From Hungatella hathewayi WAL-18680 (lineage in GTDB: Bacteria > Bacillota > Clostridia > Lachnospirales > Lachnospiraceae), in assembly GCF_000235505.1 (NCBI RefSeq), contig NZ_JH379027.1, forward strand, positions 2,860,156 through 2,899,866: a stretch of 39,711 nucleotides of DNA. The letters are read 5' to 3'. The position numbers and the translations under genes were made by a program. The notes below the pieces were generated by a model. The model did not search any database. It worked only from the letters and a program-made list of their open reading frames with translations, and was not told the origin of the DNA. Below, one piece after another: positions 32,563 through 39,711 of the stretch. Each line of letters starts with the position of its first letter. Within the stretch, counting starts at the first letter, position 1.

Positions 32563-33078
32563 TCAGATCCGTAAATTCATCCCTGAGATATCCAGGGAGC
32601 CGCCTCCGAATAAGTCCTGAAAATCGCCGGACAGTTCCACAGATTCCGGAGTCGCGATAAAGATATAGTTGGATATCTTCTGAAGATTTCCGTTCATGGA
32701 ATATGTGGCGCCGGACGTAAAGTCGATAATTCTCTGGGCCACCTCCGTATGTAATCCTTCCATGTTAAGCACAACCGCCTTGCCAGCCAGCAGGTAATCA
32801 CAGATTTCCTTGGCGTCCTCGATGGAAGTCGGTTTCACCATGGAAACTTCCATGCCGGTCCGCTGTTTCATGGGAACTACCTTGTTCCTGGACAAAAATC
32901 TTGGCTTGGCAGGCTCGTCCTCCTCGTCCTCATCCTCGTAAAAATCTTCATCCTTCTTGCCAAAAAGACCCTTTCTGGCCGGTTTATCATCATCGTATTC
33001 TTCGTCATCTAAAAAGTAATCGTCTTCATCCCCATCACTCAAACGCATGCTGTCCATTAATTTTCCTAAAAGACTCAT
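32563..33078 (-). CDS. sepF: Cell division protein SepF
   Basis: SepF, 171 residues: an N-terminal membrane-binding amphipathic helix (MSLLGKLMDSMRL), a long acidic linker rich in Asp/Glu, and the C-terminal domain (MEVSMVKPTSIEDAKEICDYLLAGKAVVLNMEGL, RIIDFTSGATYSMNG). It bundles FtsZ filaments and tethers them to the membrane at the division ring. It starts two bases after yggS, the conserved yggS-sepF pair of Gram-positives. Confidence 0.95.
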   Translation of the reverse strand: MSLLGKLMDSMRLSDGDEDDYFLDDEEYDDDKPARKGLFGKKDEDFYEDEDEEDEPAKPRFLSRNKVVPMKQRTGMEVSMVKPTSIEDAKEICDYLLAGKAVVLNMEGLHTEVAQRIIDFTSGATYSMNGNLQKISNYIFIATPESVELSGDFQDLFGGGSLDISGMNLRI

Positions 33079-33080
33079 AT

Positions 33081-33776
33081 CTAATCTCCCATCTTTTCAC
33101 GTGCACCAAAGATGCCGGTGCCGACTCTTACCATCGTGGCCCCCTCTTCAACTGCAACCTCGTAGTCGCCGGTCATGCCCATGGAAAGAATACTCATAGT
33201 AACATTATCAATGTTTTTACTTTTCATGTCAACATAAAAATCATATAATTTTTTAAAAACAGGCCTGTTTTCCTCAGAATTCTCTACAAAAGGCGCAATT
33301 GTCATCAATCCCCGCACTTTTACATGGGGGAATCCTCCGATTTTTCGAAGGGCCTCTTCTGTCTCTTCCAGATAAAATCCGAACTTACTCTCCTCTTTCG
33401 CCACGTTGACCTCCAGCAGGATGTCCACTGTCAGGTCACGCCTGGCCGCCTCCGCCTCAATCTGCTCCGCCAGATGGATGGAATCCACCGAGTGAATCAG
33501 CGCCGTCTGCCCAATCACCTGCTTCACCTTGTTGGTCTGAAGATGTCCAATCATGTGAAAACGGGCGTCCTCCGGCAGCAGGGGACGTTTCTGCACCAGT
33601 TCCTGGACCTTGTTCTCTCCAAAATCCCTGGCCCCCGCCTCGTATGCCTCCAAAAGCATCTCCACCGGCTTCGTCTTGCTGACCGCAATCAGCGTGACCT
33701 CCTCCGGGTTCCTGGAGACCCGGCCGCAGGCTTCCCGAATCTTTTCCTGTACGTAAGTCATCTGTTCCTGTATCAT
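33081..33776 (-). CDS. yggS: YggS family pyridoxal phosphate homeostasis protein
   Basis: A 231-residue PLP-binding protein (YggS/YlmE family) with an alanine-racemase-like N-terminal barrel. The PLP lysine is in VTLIAVSKTKP, FGENKVQEL follows, then HMIGHLQTNK, and near the end LSMGMTGDYEVAVEEGATMVRVG. Members control free PLP and affect amino acid pools. The ribosome binding site is AGAGGTGA. It lies 11 bases after the HlyD-like gene and two before sepF. Confidence 0.95.
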   Translation of the reverse strand: MIQEQMTYVQEKIREACGRVSRNPEEVTLIAVSKTKPVEMLLEAYEAGARDFGENKVQELVQKRPLLPEDARFHMIGHLQTNKVKQVIGQTALIHSVDSIHLAEQIEAEAARRDLTVDILLEVNVAKEESKFGFYLEETEEALRKIGGFPHVKVRGLMTIAPFVENSEENRPVFKKLYDFYVDMKSKNIDNVTMSILSMGMTGDYEVAVEEGATMVRVGTGIFGAREKMGD

Positions 33777-33787
33777 ACACTCACCTC

Positions 33788-35197
33788 TTACTGATAAATC
33801 AGAACGCCCTCACTCTCAATCAGGGAGGCATCCATCACAATATGGTCATAGACACTGAGACCGTAGCTTGTCCCTTTCTCCACGATATAGTACTCGTCGT
33901 TCTGGGCCAGCACCACAATCTGTTTGAACACCGTGTAGCCCCTGTTGATGTTGTACACACCCTGGAGGGACGATGTAGCGCCCACCTGATAGCGCTCCGT
34001 GGGAGAGTCCGGTTTCACGATGTAGTCCCCGGCCTTCAGGCCGCCCTCCTCATCGCCAATATCAATATAGTAATACTCTTCCGTGGAATTGTAAAGGGTG
34101 GCCGGGACAAACACAATGCCGGTTCCCGACTCGCTGTACACTTCCTTGTAAAATCCATTGTCCGTGCTGTCTCCGCCTGTGGTCAGGTAATCCACCGGCA
34201 CCAGATAGAAATTCTTGCTGGTCACCGAGCTGACCGGTATCTTTAATCCCTCCACCTTGCTGGACATAATCTCAAAATCTAAGTAGCGGTCCGTCACGAA
34301 CTGGACCATATACCGGTTGAAATCCAGCCGGCCGTAAGGCTTGGCGTCCGTCCCCGTAAGCATGGAAAAATCTCCCCAGCAGGTAAGATTCTCCGCCGGA
34401 AAGAATATCTTGAGACTGGTCTGCGTCCCGTAATTTGCCACATCCTGCTCACTCATGGGGAACACTAAGGACCAGTCCTCGTCGGTGACAATCTTGTACA
34501 CCGGGGCCCCCTTCTCCACCAGCTTGCCTGATTTGGTGATGGCTCTGGAGTAGTTTGTCCTGTCAAAGGCCGCTTCCGATATCTGGGAAATGTCAAAGTC
34601 CTCAAAGGAGTCGATGGCGTAACTGATAACCCCGGACTTTGGCGCCCGCACCTGGGTAAAATTGACCCCCATGGTCTCCATCAGCTGCTCTAAATTGTCC
34701 AGGGTATTAAAATTCACGTATTCCAGTACCGCGGCCTCCAGCGAATATTTCACATCGTAAACACTGCTGAAATTCCTGTCCTGGTAAGCCATGCTGAAGG
34801 AGGTCAGCTGTTTTTTGATATCGACCAAATCGGCGTCTGTCAGGTTTAAATTGGCGGACGCGTTGTCAGCCAGAACCTGAGACAGGGTTCCGCTCTCATC
34901 AATGGAATAAATGCTGGTCCCAACGGCCGCACGTTTTCCTTCCCGTATATAATAATTGATATTGCCCGAGCTTGCCGCATACTCGGTATCCTCTTCTCTG
35001 ATAATAAGTCCCGTATAGGTTCCGTCGCTGACGATGGAGCCCTCTGTCACTTCGTAGAACTGTACTTTTTCCTTTCGAAGGTATGTCGATACGCTGAAAA
35101 ACATATAGACAAAGATGATTGCAAACACAATCATACCTACATTGAGGTTTCGTGGCTTCCGGTATTTTACAACTTTTCTTTGTTTCTTTTTTGCCAT
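33788..35197 (-). CDS. HlyD-like membrane-anchored adaptor protein
   Basis: A 469-residue protein with a basic N-terminus (MAKKKQRKVVKYRKPRN), one membrane span (VGMIVFAIIFVYMFFSVSTYL) and an extracellular part with biotinyl-lipoyl/HlyD-type features (GNINYYIREGKRAAVGTSIYSIDE, MGVNFTQVRAPKSGVISYAI, GKLVEKGAPVYKIVTDEDW). It resembles periplasmic adaptor subunits, but no transporter gene is adjacent. It precedes yggS and sepF in one unit, so a link to division or envelope organisation is possible. Function unknown. Confidence 0.75.
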   Translation of the reverse strand: MAKKKQRKVVKYRKPRNLNVGMIVFAIIFVYMFFSVSTYLRKEKVQFYEVTEGSIVSDGTYTGLIIREEDTEYAASSGNINYYIREGKRAAVGTSIYSIDESGTLSQVLADNASANLNLTDADLVDIKKQLTSFSMAYQDRNFSSVYDVKYSLEAAVLEYVNFNTLDNLEQLMETMGVNFTQVRAPKSGVISYAIDSFEDFDISQISEAAFDRTNYSRAITKSGKLVEKGAPVYKIVTDEDWSLVFPMSEQDVANYGTQTSLKIFFPAENLTCWGDFSMLTGTDAKPYGRLDFNRYMVQFVTDRYLDFEIMSSKVEGLKIPVSSVTSKNFYLVPVDYLTTGGDSTDNGFYKEVYSESGTGIVFVPATLYNSTEEYYYIDIGDEEGGLKAGDYIVKPDSPTERYQVGATSSLQGVYNINRGYTVFKQIVVLAQNDEYYIVEKGTSYGLSVYDHIVMDASLIESEGVLIYQ

Positions 35198-35226
35198 GTA
35201 AGAAAAGCCTCCTTCCCCCTCATAGT

Positions 35227-35255
35227 ATTATACGGGGAAACCAGGAAAAGTTCAA
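35227..35255 (-). promoter_or_regulatory. Promoter of the HlyD-like/yggS/sepF unit
   Basis: On the minus strand TTGAAC (plus 35250-35255) and TATAAT (plus 35227-35232), 17 bases apart, 30 bases before the HlyD-like start. Confidence 0.7.
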
Positions 35256-35258
35256 GCA

Positions 35259-35289
35259 GAAAAAGAGACTGTCCATCCGGGCAGCCTCT
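35259..35289 (-). terminator. Terminator after the small P-loop protein gene
   Basis: On the minus strand AGAGGCTGCCC pairs with GGACAGTCTCT (two wobbles), followed by TTTTTC. Confidence 0.8.
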
Positions 35290-35318
35290 ATGTACCAGTT
35301 TCGTTTGCAATTCTATCA

Positions 35319-35738
35319 TTATAATGAAATAATCACATCTTTCTTCGCGTTCTCCGGAAGTTCATCCGCATCCATGGATACGCTTAAAATAAAGGTTACG
35401 TGATAGATTTCACCGATATTCTCTAATTTAGTGATGGTATCGGAGATATCTTCTCCTTCCAGACAAGCCAGCTTTAAGAAGCTGTCTAAAAACATTGTTT
35501 CCAAATCGTGGTCCTGAGAAATAATGCCACAGATGAAACCAAGAAATCCTGAACTGTCGGTCAGGTTGTATCCCTGTACGTTAATCAGTCGAATCTTGTT
35601 GTTTAACTCATACATATGCTTAGAACTTTTATCCAAATAAACGATAGAGCCCTTGGATTCTTTGATGGCTGCATTGGCCTTATCAAGCAGATGCTTTGTC
35701 TTACCCTTCCCCTTTTTCCCTGCAATAATCTGAACCAT
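35319..35738 (-). CDS. Small P-loop protein of unknown function
   Basis: A 139-residue protein starting MVQIIAGKKGKGKTKHLLDKANAAIKES; GKKGKGKT is a Walker A-like nucleotide-binding loop. A possible Walker B-like acidic strand is not clear (DLETMFLDSF). The start follows AAGGAGGG; 29 upstream in-frame codons, hydrophobic and AT-rich, are rejected. It stands alone between the D,D-carboxypeptidase gene and a terminator. No specific family function was recognised. Confidence 0.7.
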   Translation of the reverse strand: MVQIIAGKKGKGKTKHLLDKANAAIKESKGSIVYLDKSSKHMYELNNKIRLINVQGYNLTDSSGFLGFICGIISQDHDLETMFLDSFLKLACLEGEDISDTITKLENIGEIYHVTFILSVSMDADELPENAKKDVIISL

Positions 35739-35828
35739 GTTCGCGCCCTCCTTGAGTTTATTGATTTTGTGTAAAAAGTCGATTAATATTAACCTAATTA
35801 TAGTATAAATAAACAAAAAAGGCAATCA

Positions 35829-36827
35829 CTAATCGACTATTTTACGAATTATATTTGTCATGTTGTCATAAAGCCCCGGACGGCTGTCCGCTTTCAAAAC
35901 AACGGATATGTATTCCCTGTCCTGGGGGTCCTTCGTAGCCATAATCAGACAGTAGCCTGCCGCCTGGGTGGTGCCTGTTTTTCCGCTGAACACGGTGAGT
36001 CCTTCCGGAGTCTCCCGGTTGCCCGTCATAAACTGGTTGCTTCCCTTCCAGGTCTGTGAAACCGGATTGCCATCCTTGTCCACATAGTCCGCCGCATAAG
36101 TCACCGTGCCGGTCACCTGGCGAAATTCCGGGTACTTCAAAGCCTCATTGAAAATAAGATACAAATCATAGGCCGTGGTGTAATGCTCCTCGTCACTGAG
36201 CCCATGAGGATTGACAAAATGAGTGCCGGTGGCGCCAAGACGCTTCGCCTCCTCATTCATCAGATTGGCAAAGGCCGGGATACTTCCCGACATATGGACC
36301 GCAATCGCCGCTCCCGCATCGTTGCCGGACGGAAGCATCAGCCCGTAGAGAAGCTGTTCCATGGACAACGTATCCCCCGGCTTAATGCCGCATAACGTGG
36401 CGCCACTCTCCGTGATCACCGCGTCCTCCGTCACCGTCACCATATCCGACAGATTGCCGTACTTGACCGCCAGAAGCGCCGTCATCACCTTGGTAATGCT
36501 GGCGGGGTACAGCCGCTCGTAGGAGTTCTTGCTGTACAAAACCTGATTCCCCGTGGTGTCAAACAACGCTCCCGCCTCCGAAGTCACATCCCCGGCGGCA
36601 AATGCCCCCTCATCCTCAATGACGCACAGATTCTTGGCAAACAATTGGGCGTAGCCGGAGCCGTCATCCGCCAGATCCAGAGTGATGGGCCGCTCCTCAA
36701 AAGAATAGAGATTGCTCATCCGGCTGTCCTCGTTGAAACCGCAGCCGCCTAAAAACAGACATAACGATAAGAGGCAGGGAAGTCCTGCCTTCCATATCTG
36801 CCCCGTCTTTCTCATCTGCTTCCTCAT
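35829..36827 (-). CDS. D-alanyl-D-alanine carboxypeptidase, predicted lipoprotein
   Basis: A 332-residue penicillin-binding carboxypeptidase of the S11 family that trims the terminal D-Ala of peptidoglycan stems. Active-site motifs are complete: SITK at residues 110-113, SGN at 168, KTG at 283. The N-terminus holds a signal peptide with lipobox LGGC (Cys29), so it is probably lipid-anchored, processed by LspA. The start is taken at the ATG five bases after AGGAG. It lies eight bases after mgsA, last gene of the min-rodA unit. Confidence 0.9.
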   Translation of the reverse strand: MRKQMRKTGQIWKAGLPCLLSLCLFLGGCGFNEDSRMSNLYSFEERPITLDLADDGSGYAQLFAKNLCVIEDEGAFAAGDVTSEAGALFDTTGNQVLYSKNSYERLYPASITKVMTALLAVKYGNLSDMVTVTEDAVITESGATLCGIKPGDTLSMEQLLYGLMLPSGNDAGAAIAVHMSGSIPAFANLMNEEAKRLGATGTHFVNPHGLSDEEHYTTAYDLYLIFNEALKYPEFRQVTGTVTYAADYVDKDGNPVSQTWKGSNQFMTGNRETPEGLTVFSGKTGTTQAAGYCLIMATKDPQDREYISVVLKADSRPGLYDNMTNIIRKIVD

Positions 36828-36835
36828 AACAGCTC

Positions 36836-37231
36836 CTATTTGTACATCTCGCGCCACTCCAGGTCACCGCGGTCAAGAGCCTTGATTAACAGCTCGGCGG
36901 TCGCCAGGTTGGTGGCAAGCGGAATGTTGTGGATATCACAGAGACGGACAATGTTGCCGCTGTCCGGGTCCGTGCGCTTGGGAGCCAGCGGTTCCCGCAG
37001 GAAAATCACCAAATCCAGCTGGTTCTGCTCGATGTCCATGCCAAGCTGCTGTTCTCCGCCCAGATGTCCGGCCAGATACTTGTGCACATTCAAATTGGTC
37101 ACTTCTTCGATCAGCCGGCCGGTGGTACCCGTTGCAAACAGCTCATTCTTGCTGAGAATCCCTCTGTAAGCGATACAGAAGTTCTGCATCAGCTTCTTTT
37201 TCGAGTCATGCGCGATTAATCCTATATTCAT
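36836..37231 (-). CDS. mgsA: Methylglyoxal synthase
   Basis: MgsA, 131 residues, converts dihydroxyacetone phosphate to methylglyoxal, a bypass relieving phosphate-limited glycolysis. Visible are MNIGLIAHDSKK, the phosphate-binding ATGTTGRLI, and GGEQQLGMDIEQNQLDLVIFLREP holding the active-site aspartates. GAAGGAGG precedes the ATG. It sits between rodA and the D,D-carboxypeptidase gene, a common place in Lachnospiraceae. Confidence 0.96.
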   Translation of the reverse strand: MNIGLIAHDSKKKLMQNFCIAYRGILSKNELFATGTTGRLIEEVTNLNVHKYLAGHLGGEQQLGMDIEQNQLDLVIFLREPLAPKRTDPDSGNIVRLCDIHNIPLATNLATAELLIKALDRGDLEWREMYK

Positions 37232-37274
37232 AGCTTGAAACCCTCCTTCGTTAATAATCAGTCCCCTGCAAAGC

Positions 37275-38396
37275 TTATGTGTTTAACCTTCTCTGAAGAC
37301 CAACATTTATGACAAATCCCATACCAATATAGAGGCTGATAAGGGAACTGACTCCGTAACTCACAAACGGCAGCGGAAGTCCCGTGTTGGGAAACAGCCC
37401 CGTAGCTACCGCGATATTGGCAAACCCCTGGAACGCGAACAGCGTCGCCATCCCGGTACATAAAAGCTTGCCCGACAAATCTTTGGCCCGGTATGCCATG
37501 AACAGACATTCCAGCACCAGAATCAAAAACAGGCCAATCACCACCAGAGCGCCCACAAACCCAAGCTCCTCGCCGATGATGGCAAAGATAAAGTCTGTCT
37601 GGCCTTCGATGATAAAGTTACCGTTCTTCACGGAGGCGATCTCCGTGGTGCTCAGTCCCTTGCCAAACAGCTGGCCGGAACCAATCGCCATAATGGAATT
37701 CTCCTGCTGGTAATACCCCGCCGCGTCGGAGGCCGGATTTAACCAGGTGAGAATCCGGTTGGCCTGATACTCCTCGATAAACGGTATCATGCCCTGTTTC
37801 AACAGATAGAAAAACATCGCCCCGCAAGGGACCATGGCAGCCACCACGCCGAGAATCCACTTGTAACTGATTCCCGCCGTAAACACCATCGCCAGAATAA
37901 TGACGGTGGTCACCAAAGCGGTGGACAGGTTTGGCTGCTCGATAATCAACAGAATCGGTACCGCGGATAACAGGGCCGCAGCGGCCACTATCGGTACACG
38001 GTTAATCTTCTCCTGATATTTCTGAAAATACCAGGAGAAAAAAACAATCAATCCAATCTTGACAAACTCGGATGGCTGAATCCGCCCGATTACCGGGAGT
38101 TCAATCCACCTGGTTGCAATCCCCTTGCTCTTGCCGAACAACAGCACAGCCCCCAGAATCGCCACACAGCCGATATAAGCCACAGGACTTAAGGGAAGAA
38201 GCTTGTGATAATCAATCAGTGAAAAGACCACCATCAACAAAATTCCTGCCACAATTCCCACAATCTGCTTGCTTATCATGGCCTTGTCCTGGTTTGTCGC
38301 ACTCCATATGGCCAGAATCCCGATAAAACTGAGGGCCAGCATATAGAGGATTACCCGAAAATTGTATCTCTTAAAATTATAGTCAAAAAGTACCAT
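37275..38396 (-). CDS. rodA: Rod-shape SEDS glycosyltransferase RodA
   Basis: RodA, 373 residues and about 10 membrane spans, a SEDS peptidoglycan polymerase for cell elongation. Family motifs are visible: QPSEFVKIGLIVFFSWY, EEYQANRILTWLNP and GQTDFIFAIIGEELGF, which carry the catalytic region, and GLPLPFVSYGVSSLISLY. The ATG begins directly after the minE stop. RodA is preferred over FtsW because of the min/mgsA context and length. Confidence 0.93.
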   Translation of the reverse strand: MVLFDYNFKRYNFRVILYMLALSFIGILAIWSATNQDKAMISKQIVGIVAGILLMVVFSLIDYHKLLPLSPVAYIGCVAILGAVLLFGKSKGIATRWIELPVIGRIQPSEFVKIGLIVFFSWYFQKYQEKINRVPIVAAAALLSAVPILLIIEQPNLSTALVTTVIILAMVFTAGISYKWILGVVAAMVPCGAMFFYLLKQGMIPFIEEYQANRILTWLNPASDAAGYYQQENSIMAIGSGQLFGKGLSTTEIASVKNGNFIIEGQTDFIFAIIGEELGFVGALVVIGLFLILVLECLFMAYRAKDLSGKLLCTGMATLFAFQGFANIAVATGLFPNTGLPLPFVSYGVSSLISLYIGMGFVINVGLQRRLNT

Positions 38397-38741
38397 TTAA
38401 AACATCCCCTTTTTTGATGTCAGGTTGATTAGCGGTATGTTGGCATAAAGCGCCGGGATGCTTCCCGCCTGGGTCGGGGAATCCACCTTCGTAATTCCCA
38501 CTTCCATACGGCGGCCATCAATCTCCATGTATTTTGAGATTACATGAATCATGTCATCTTTTATCATCTCCACCAGTTCCGGTGAACAGTTGGCCTTGTC
38601 TGATACCAGTAACAGCTTCAGCCGTCTGCGTGCAATCTCCCCCGACCTTCTCTTCCGGAACAGGGGAATGCCCTGGGGGGCTGCCCTCCTGTTCGCTGCG
38701 GCCGGGCGGACGCGCATGTCCTTTGCTCCTGTCTGCTCCAT
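38397..38741 (-). CDS. minE: Division topological specificity factor MinE
   Basis: MinE, 114 residues. A lineage-specific basic N-terminal segment of about 30 residues is followed by EIARRRLKLLLVSDKANCSPELVEMIKDDMIHVISKY, the MinD-contact helix and the start of the topological domain. It stimulates MinD ATPase so that the division inhibitor is displaced from midcell. It starts 13 bases after minD. Confidence 0.93.
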   Translation of the reverse strand: MEQTGAKDMRVRPAAANRRAAPQGIPLFRKRRSGEIARRRLKLLLVSDKANCSPELVEMIKDDMIHVISKYMEIDGRRMEVGITKVDSPTQAGSIPALYANIPLINLTSKKGMF

Positions 38742-38754
38742 CCTGCTCCCTCCC

Positions 38755-39546
38755 CTAAGCCCGTCTCAGTAACAGAGACAGCCTGGAGAAAATGCCGCGG
38801 GACATGTCAGGACTTGTGAGAGGAATCTCCTCCCCCAAAAGCCGCTTGCAGATGTCTAAATAGGCCTGTCCCGATGGGGAAGGCATACCGGCCAGCGGTT
38901 CTCCCTGGTTCGTCGAAATGACAATCGCTTCGTCGTCCGGAATGGCGCCCAGCATGGGGATCGCCAGAATATCCATCACATCGTCGATGGACATCATATC
39001 GCCCCGCTTCACCATGTCCATGCGGACCCGGTTCACAATGAGCTCAATCTGGCCGATGTCCGTGGATTCCAAAAGACCGATAATCCGGTCCGCGTCACGG
39101 ATGGCCGACACCTCCGGTGTGGTTACTACCAGCGCTCTGTCCGCTCCGGCGATGGCATTGCGAAAGCCCTGCTCAATACCGGCTGGACAGTCCAGCAGTA
39201 TGTAGTCAAAATCGTCTCTTAAGTCGTCTACCAGTTTTATCATCTGTTCAGGATTTACTGCTGATTTATCTCTCGTCTGTGCCGACGGAAGTAAATACAG
39301 GTTTGGATATCTTTTGTCTCTTATCAGGGCCTGCTTCATTCTGCAGTTCCCCTCCACGACGTCCACCAGGTTGTAAACGATACGATTCTCCAGACCCATG
39401 ACCACATCCAGGTTGCGAAGACCGATATCCGTATCAATCAACACCACCCGCATGCCTAAAAGGGCCAGGCCTGTCCCAATGTTCGCGGAGGTTGTGGTTT
39501 TACCCACCCCGCCTTTTCCGGAGGTAATAACAATGACTTCACTCAT
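38755..39546 (-). CDS. minD: Septum-site determining ATPase MinD
   Basis: MinD, 263 residues from MSEVIVITSGKGGVGKTTTSANIG, with the deviant Walker A KGGVGKTT, switch I DTDIGLRNLDVVMG, Walker B LLDCPAGIEQG and a C-terminal amphipathic membrane helix (GIFSRLSLLLRR). The start is placed behind GGAGGAAAG; eight upstream in-frame codons are rejected. It is the first gene of the minD-minE-rodA-mgsA-carboxypeptidase operon; minC is not adjacent. Confidence 0.97.
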   Translation of the reverse strand: MSEVIVITSGKGGVGKTTTSANIGTGLALLGMRVVLIDTDIGLRNLDVVMGLENRIVYNLVDVVEGNCRMKQALIRDKRYPNLYLLPSAQTRDKSAVNPEQMIKLVDDLRDDFDYILLDCPAGIEQGFRNAIAGADRALVVTTPEVSAIRDADRIIGLLESTDIGQIELIVNRVRMDMVKRGDMMSIDDVMDILAIPMLGAIPDDEAIVISTNQGEPLAGMPSPSGQAYLDICKRLLGEEIPLTSPDMSRGIFSRLSLLLRRA

Positions 39547-39630
39547 CTTTCTTCCTCCTGCCAAACGCAATAAATTTGCCTTAACATAATTGTTCTACCA
39601 GGCTCAAAAAATATATCGCCAAGTGTTCAC

Positions 39631-39636
39631 ATTATA
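39631..39636 (-). promoter_or_regulatory. Candidate -10 element of the minD operon
   Basis: TATAAT on the minus strand about 85 bases before minD, with no good -35 match. The 165 bases upstream of minD have stops in all minus-strand frames and are otherwise AT-rich, with no gene seen. Confidence 0.4.
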
Positions 39637-39711
39637 CCCCAGATTGTAGAATATTTCCAGTATTAAATGGATTTTAACATACTAAAAAAACTTTTTTATT
39701 TATTTATTTAG

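Overview
The window looks like a chromosomal segment of a monoderm (Gram-positive type) anaerobic Firmicute, most likely a member of the Lachnospiraceae or a close clostridial relative. The evidence is the L21-Prp-L27-Obg block with a cleavable L27 N-extension, the MinD-MinE-RodA-MgsA order, the HlyD-like/YggS/SepF group, a glmS ribozyme, a TM1266-type hydrogenase regulator, LexA divergent from a YneA-like LysM protein, and strong AGGAGG-type ribosome binding sites. Species cannot be named from the sequence alone. No rRNA, tRNA or CRISPR array was found.

Layout. 1-2.5 kb: K+ uptake (trkA 3' part, trkH). 2.5-4.1 kb: an MFS transporter and a divergent TM1266-family regulator. 4.1-8.5 kb: rplU-prp-rpmA, obgE, yhbY, nadD, yqeK, rsfS (ribosome biogenesis and NAD synthesis). 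8.7-9.9 kb: lexA and a divergent YneA-like gene across a dense array of LexA boxes. 10.1-12.4 kb: a DUF3795 protein, a XerS-like tyrosine recombinase and a TtcA-family tRNA thiolation enzyme.

12.46-18.25 kb: a complete-looking, AT-richer integrated filamentous phage (inovirus) of about 5.75 kb, bounded by 44-bp direct repeats. Its order is two small membrane proteins, the major coat protein (signal peptide plus one membrane span), a terminator, a pIII-like adsorption protein, a pVI-like protein, a Zot/pI-like assembly ATPase, a convergent ribbon-helix-helix repressor with three operators, a small acidic protein, an ssDNA-binding protein, a hairpin-rich intergenic region and a Rep_trans-type replication initiator. 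The integration sites look like Xer/dif sites (11-bp arms around a 6-bp core), and the right end carries two inverted dif-like sites around a hairpin, an arrangement like the folded single-stranded attP of the Vibrio phage CTX. A phage of this type in a monoderm host, using a dif-like site about 0.9 kb from a XerS-like recombinase gene, is the most interesting item here.

18.3-25.4 kb: LytR-CpsA-Psr protein, NlpC/P60-type hydrolase, sugar O-acetyltransferase, glmS ribozyme and glmS (envelope and amino-sugar supply). 25.5-28.6 kb: a cell-wall-binding-repeat protein, a cytidylate-kinase-like protein and the two subunits of L-serine dehydratase. 28.8-32.4 kb: manA, rluD, lspA, aroB on the minus strand. 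32.5-35.2 kb: sepF, yggS and an HlyD-like membrane protein. 35.3-39.5 kb: a small P-loop protein, then a minus-strand minD-minE-rodA-mgsA-D,D-carboxypeptidase operon. A 42-bp exact inverted copy of part of the LCP gene lies next to the recombinase gene on the other side of the prophage, a trace of local rearrangement.
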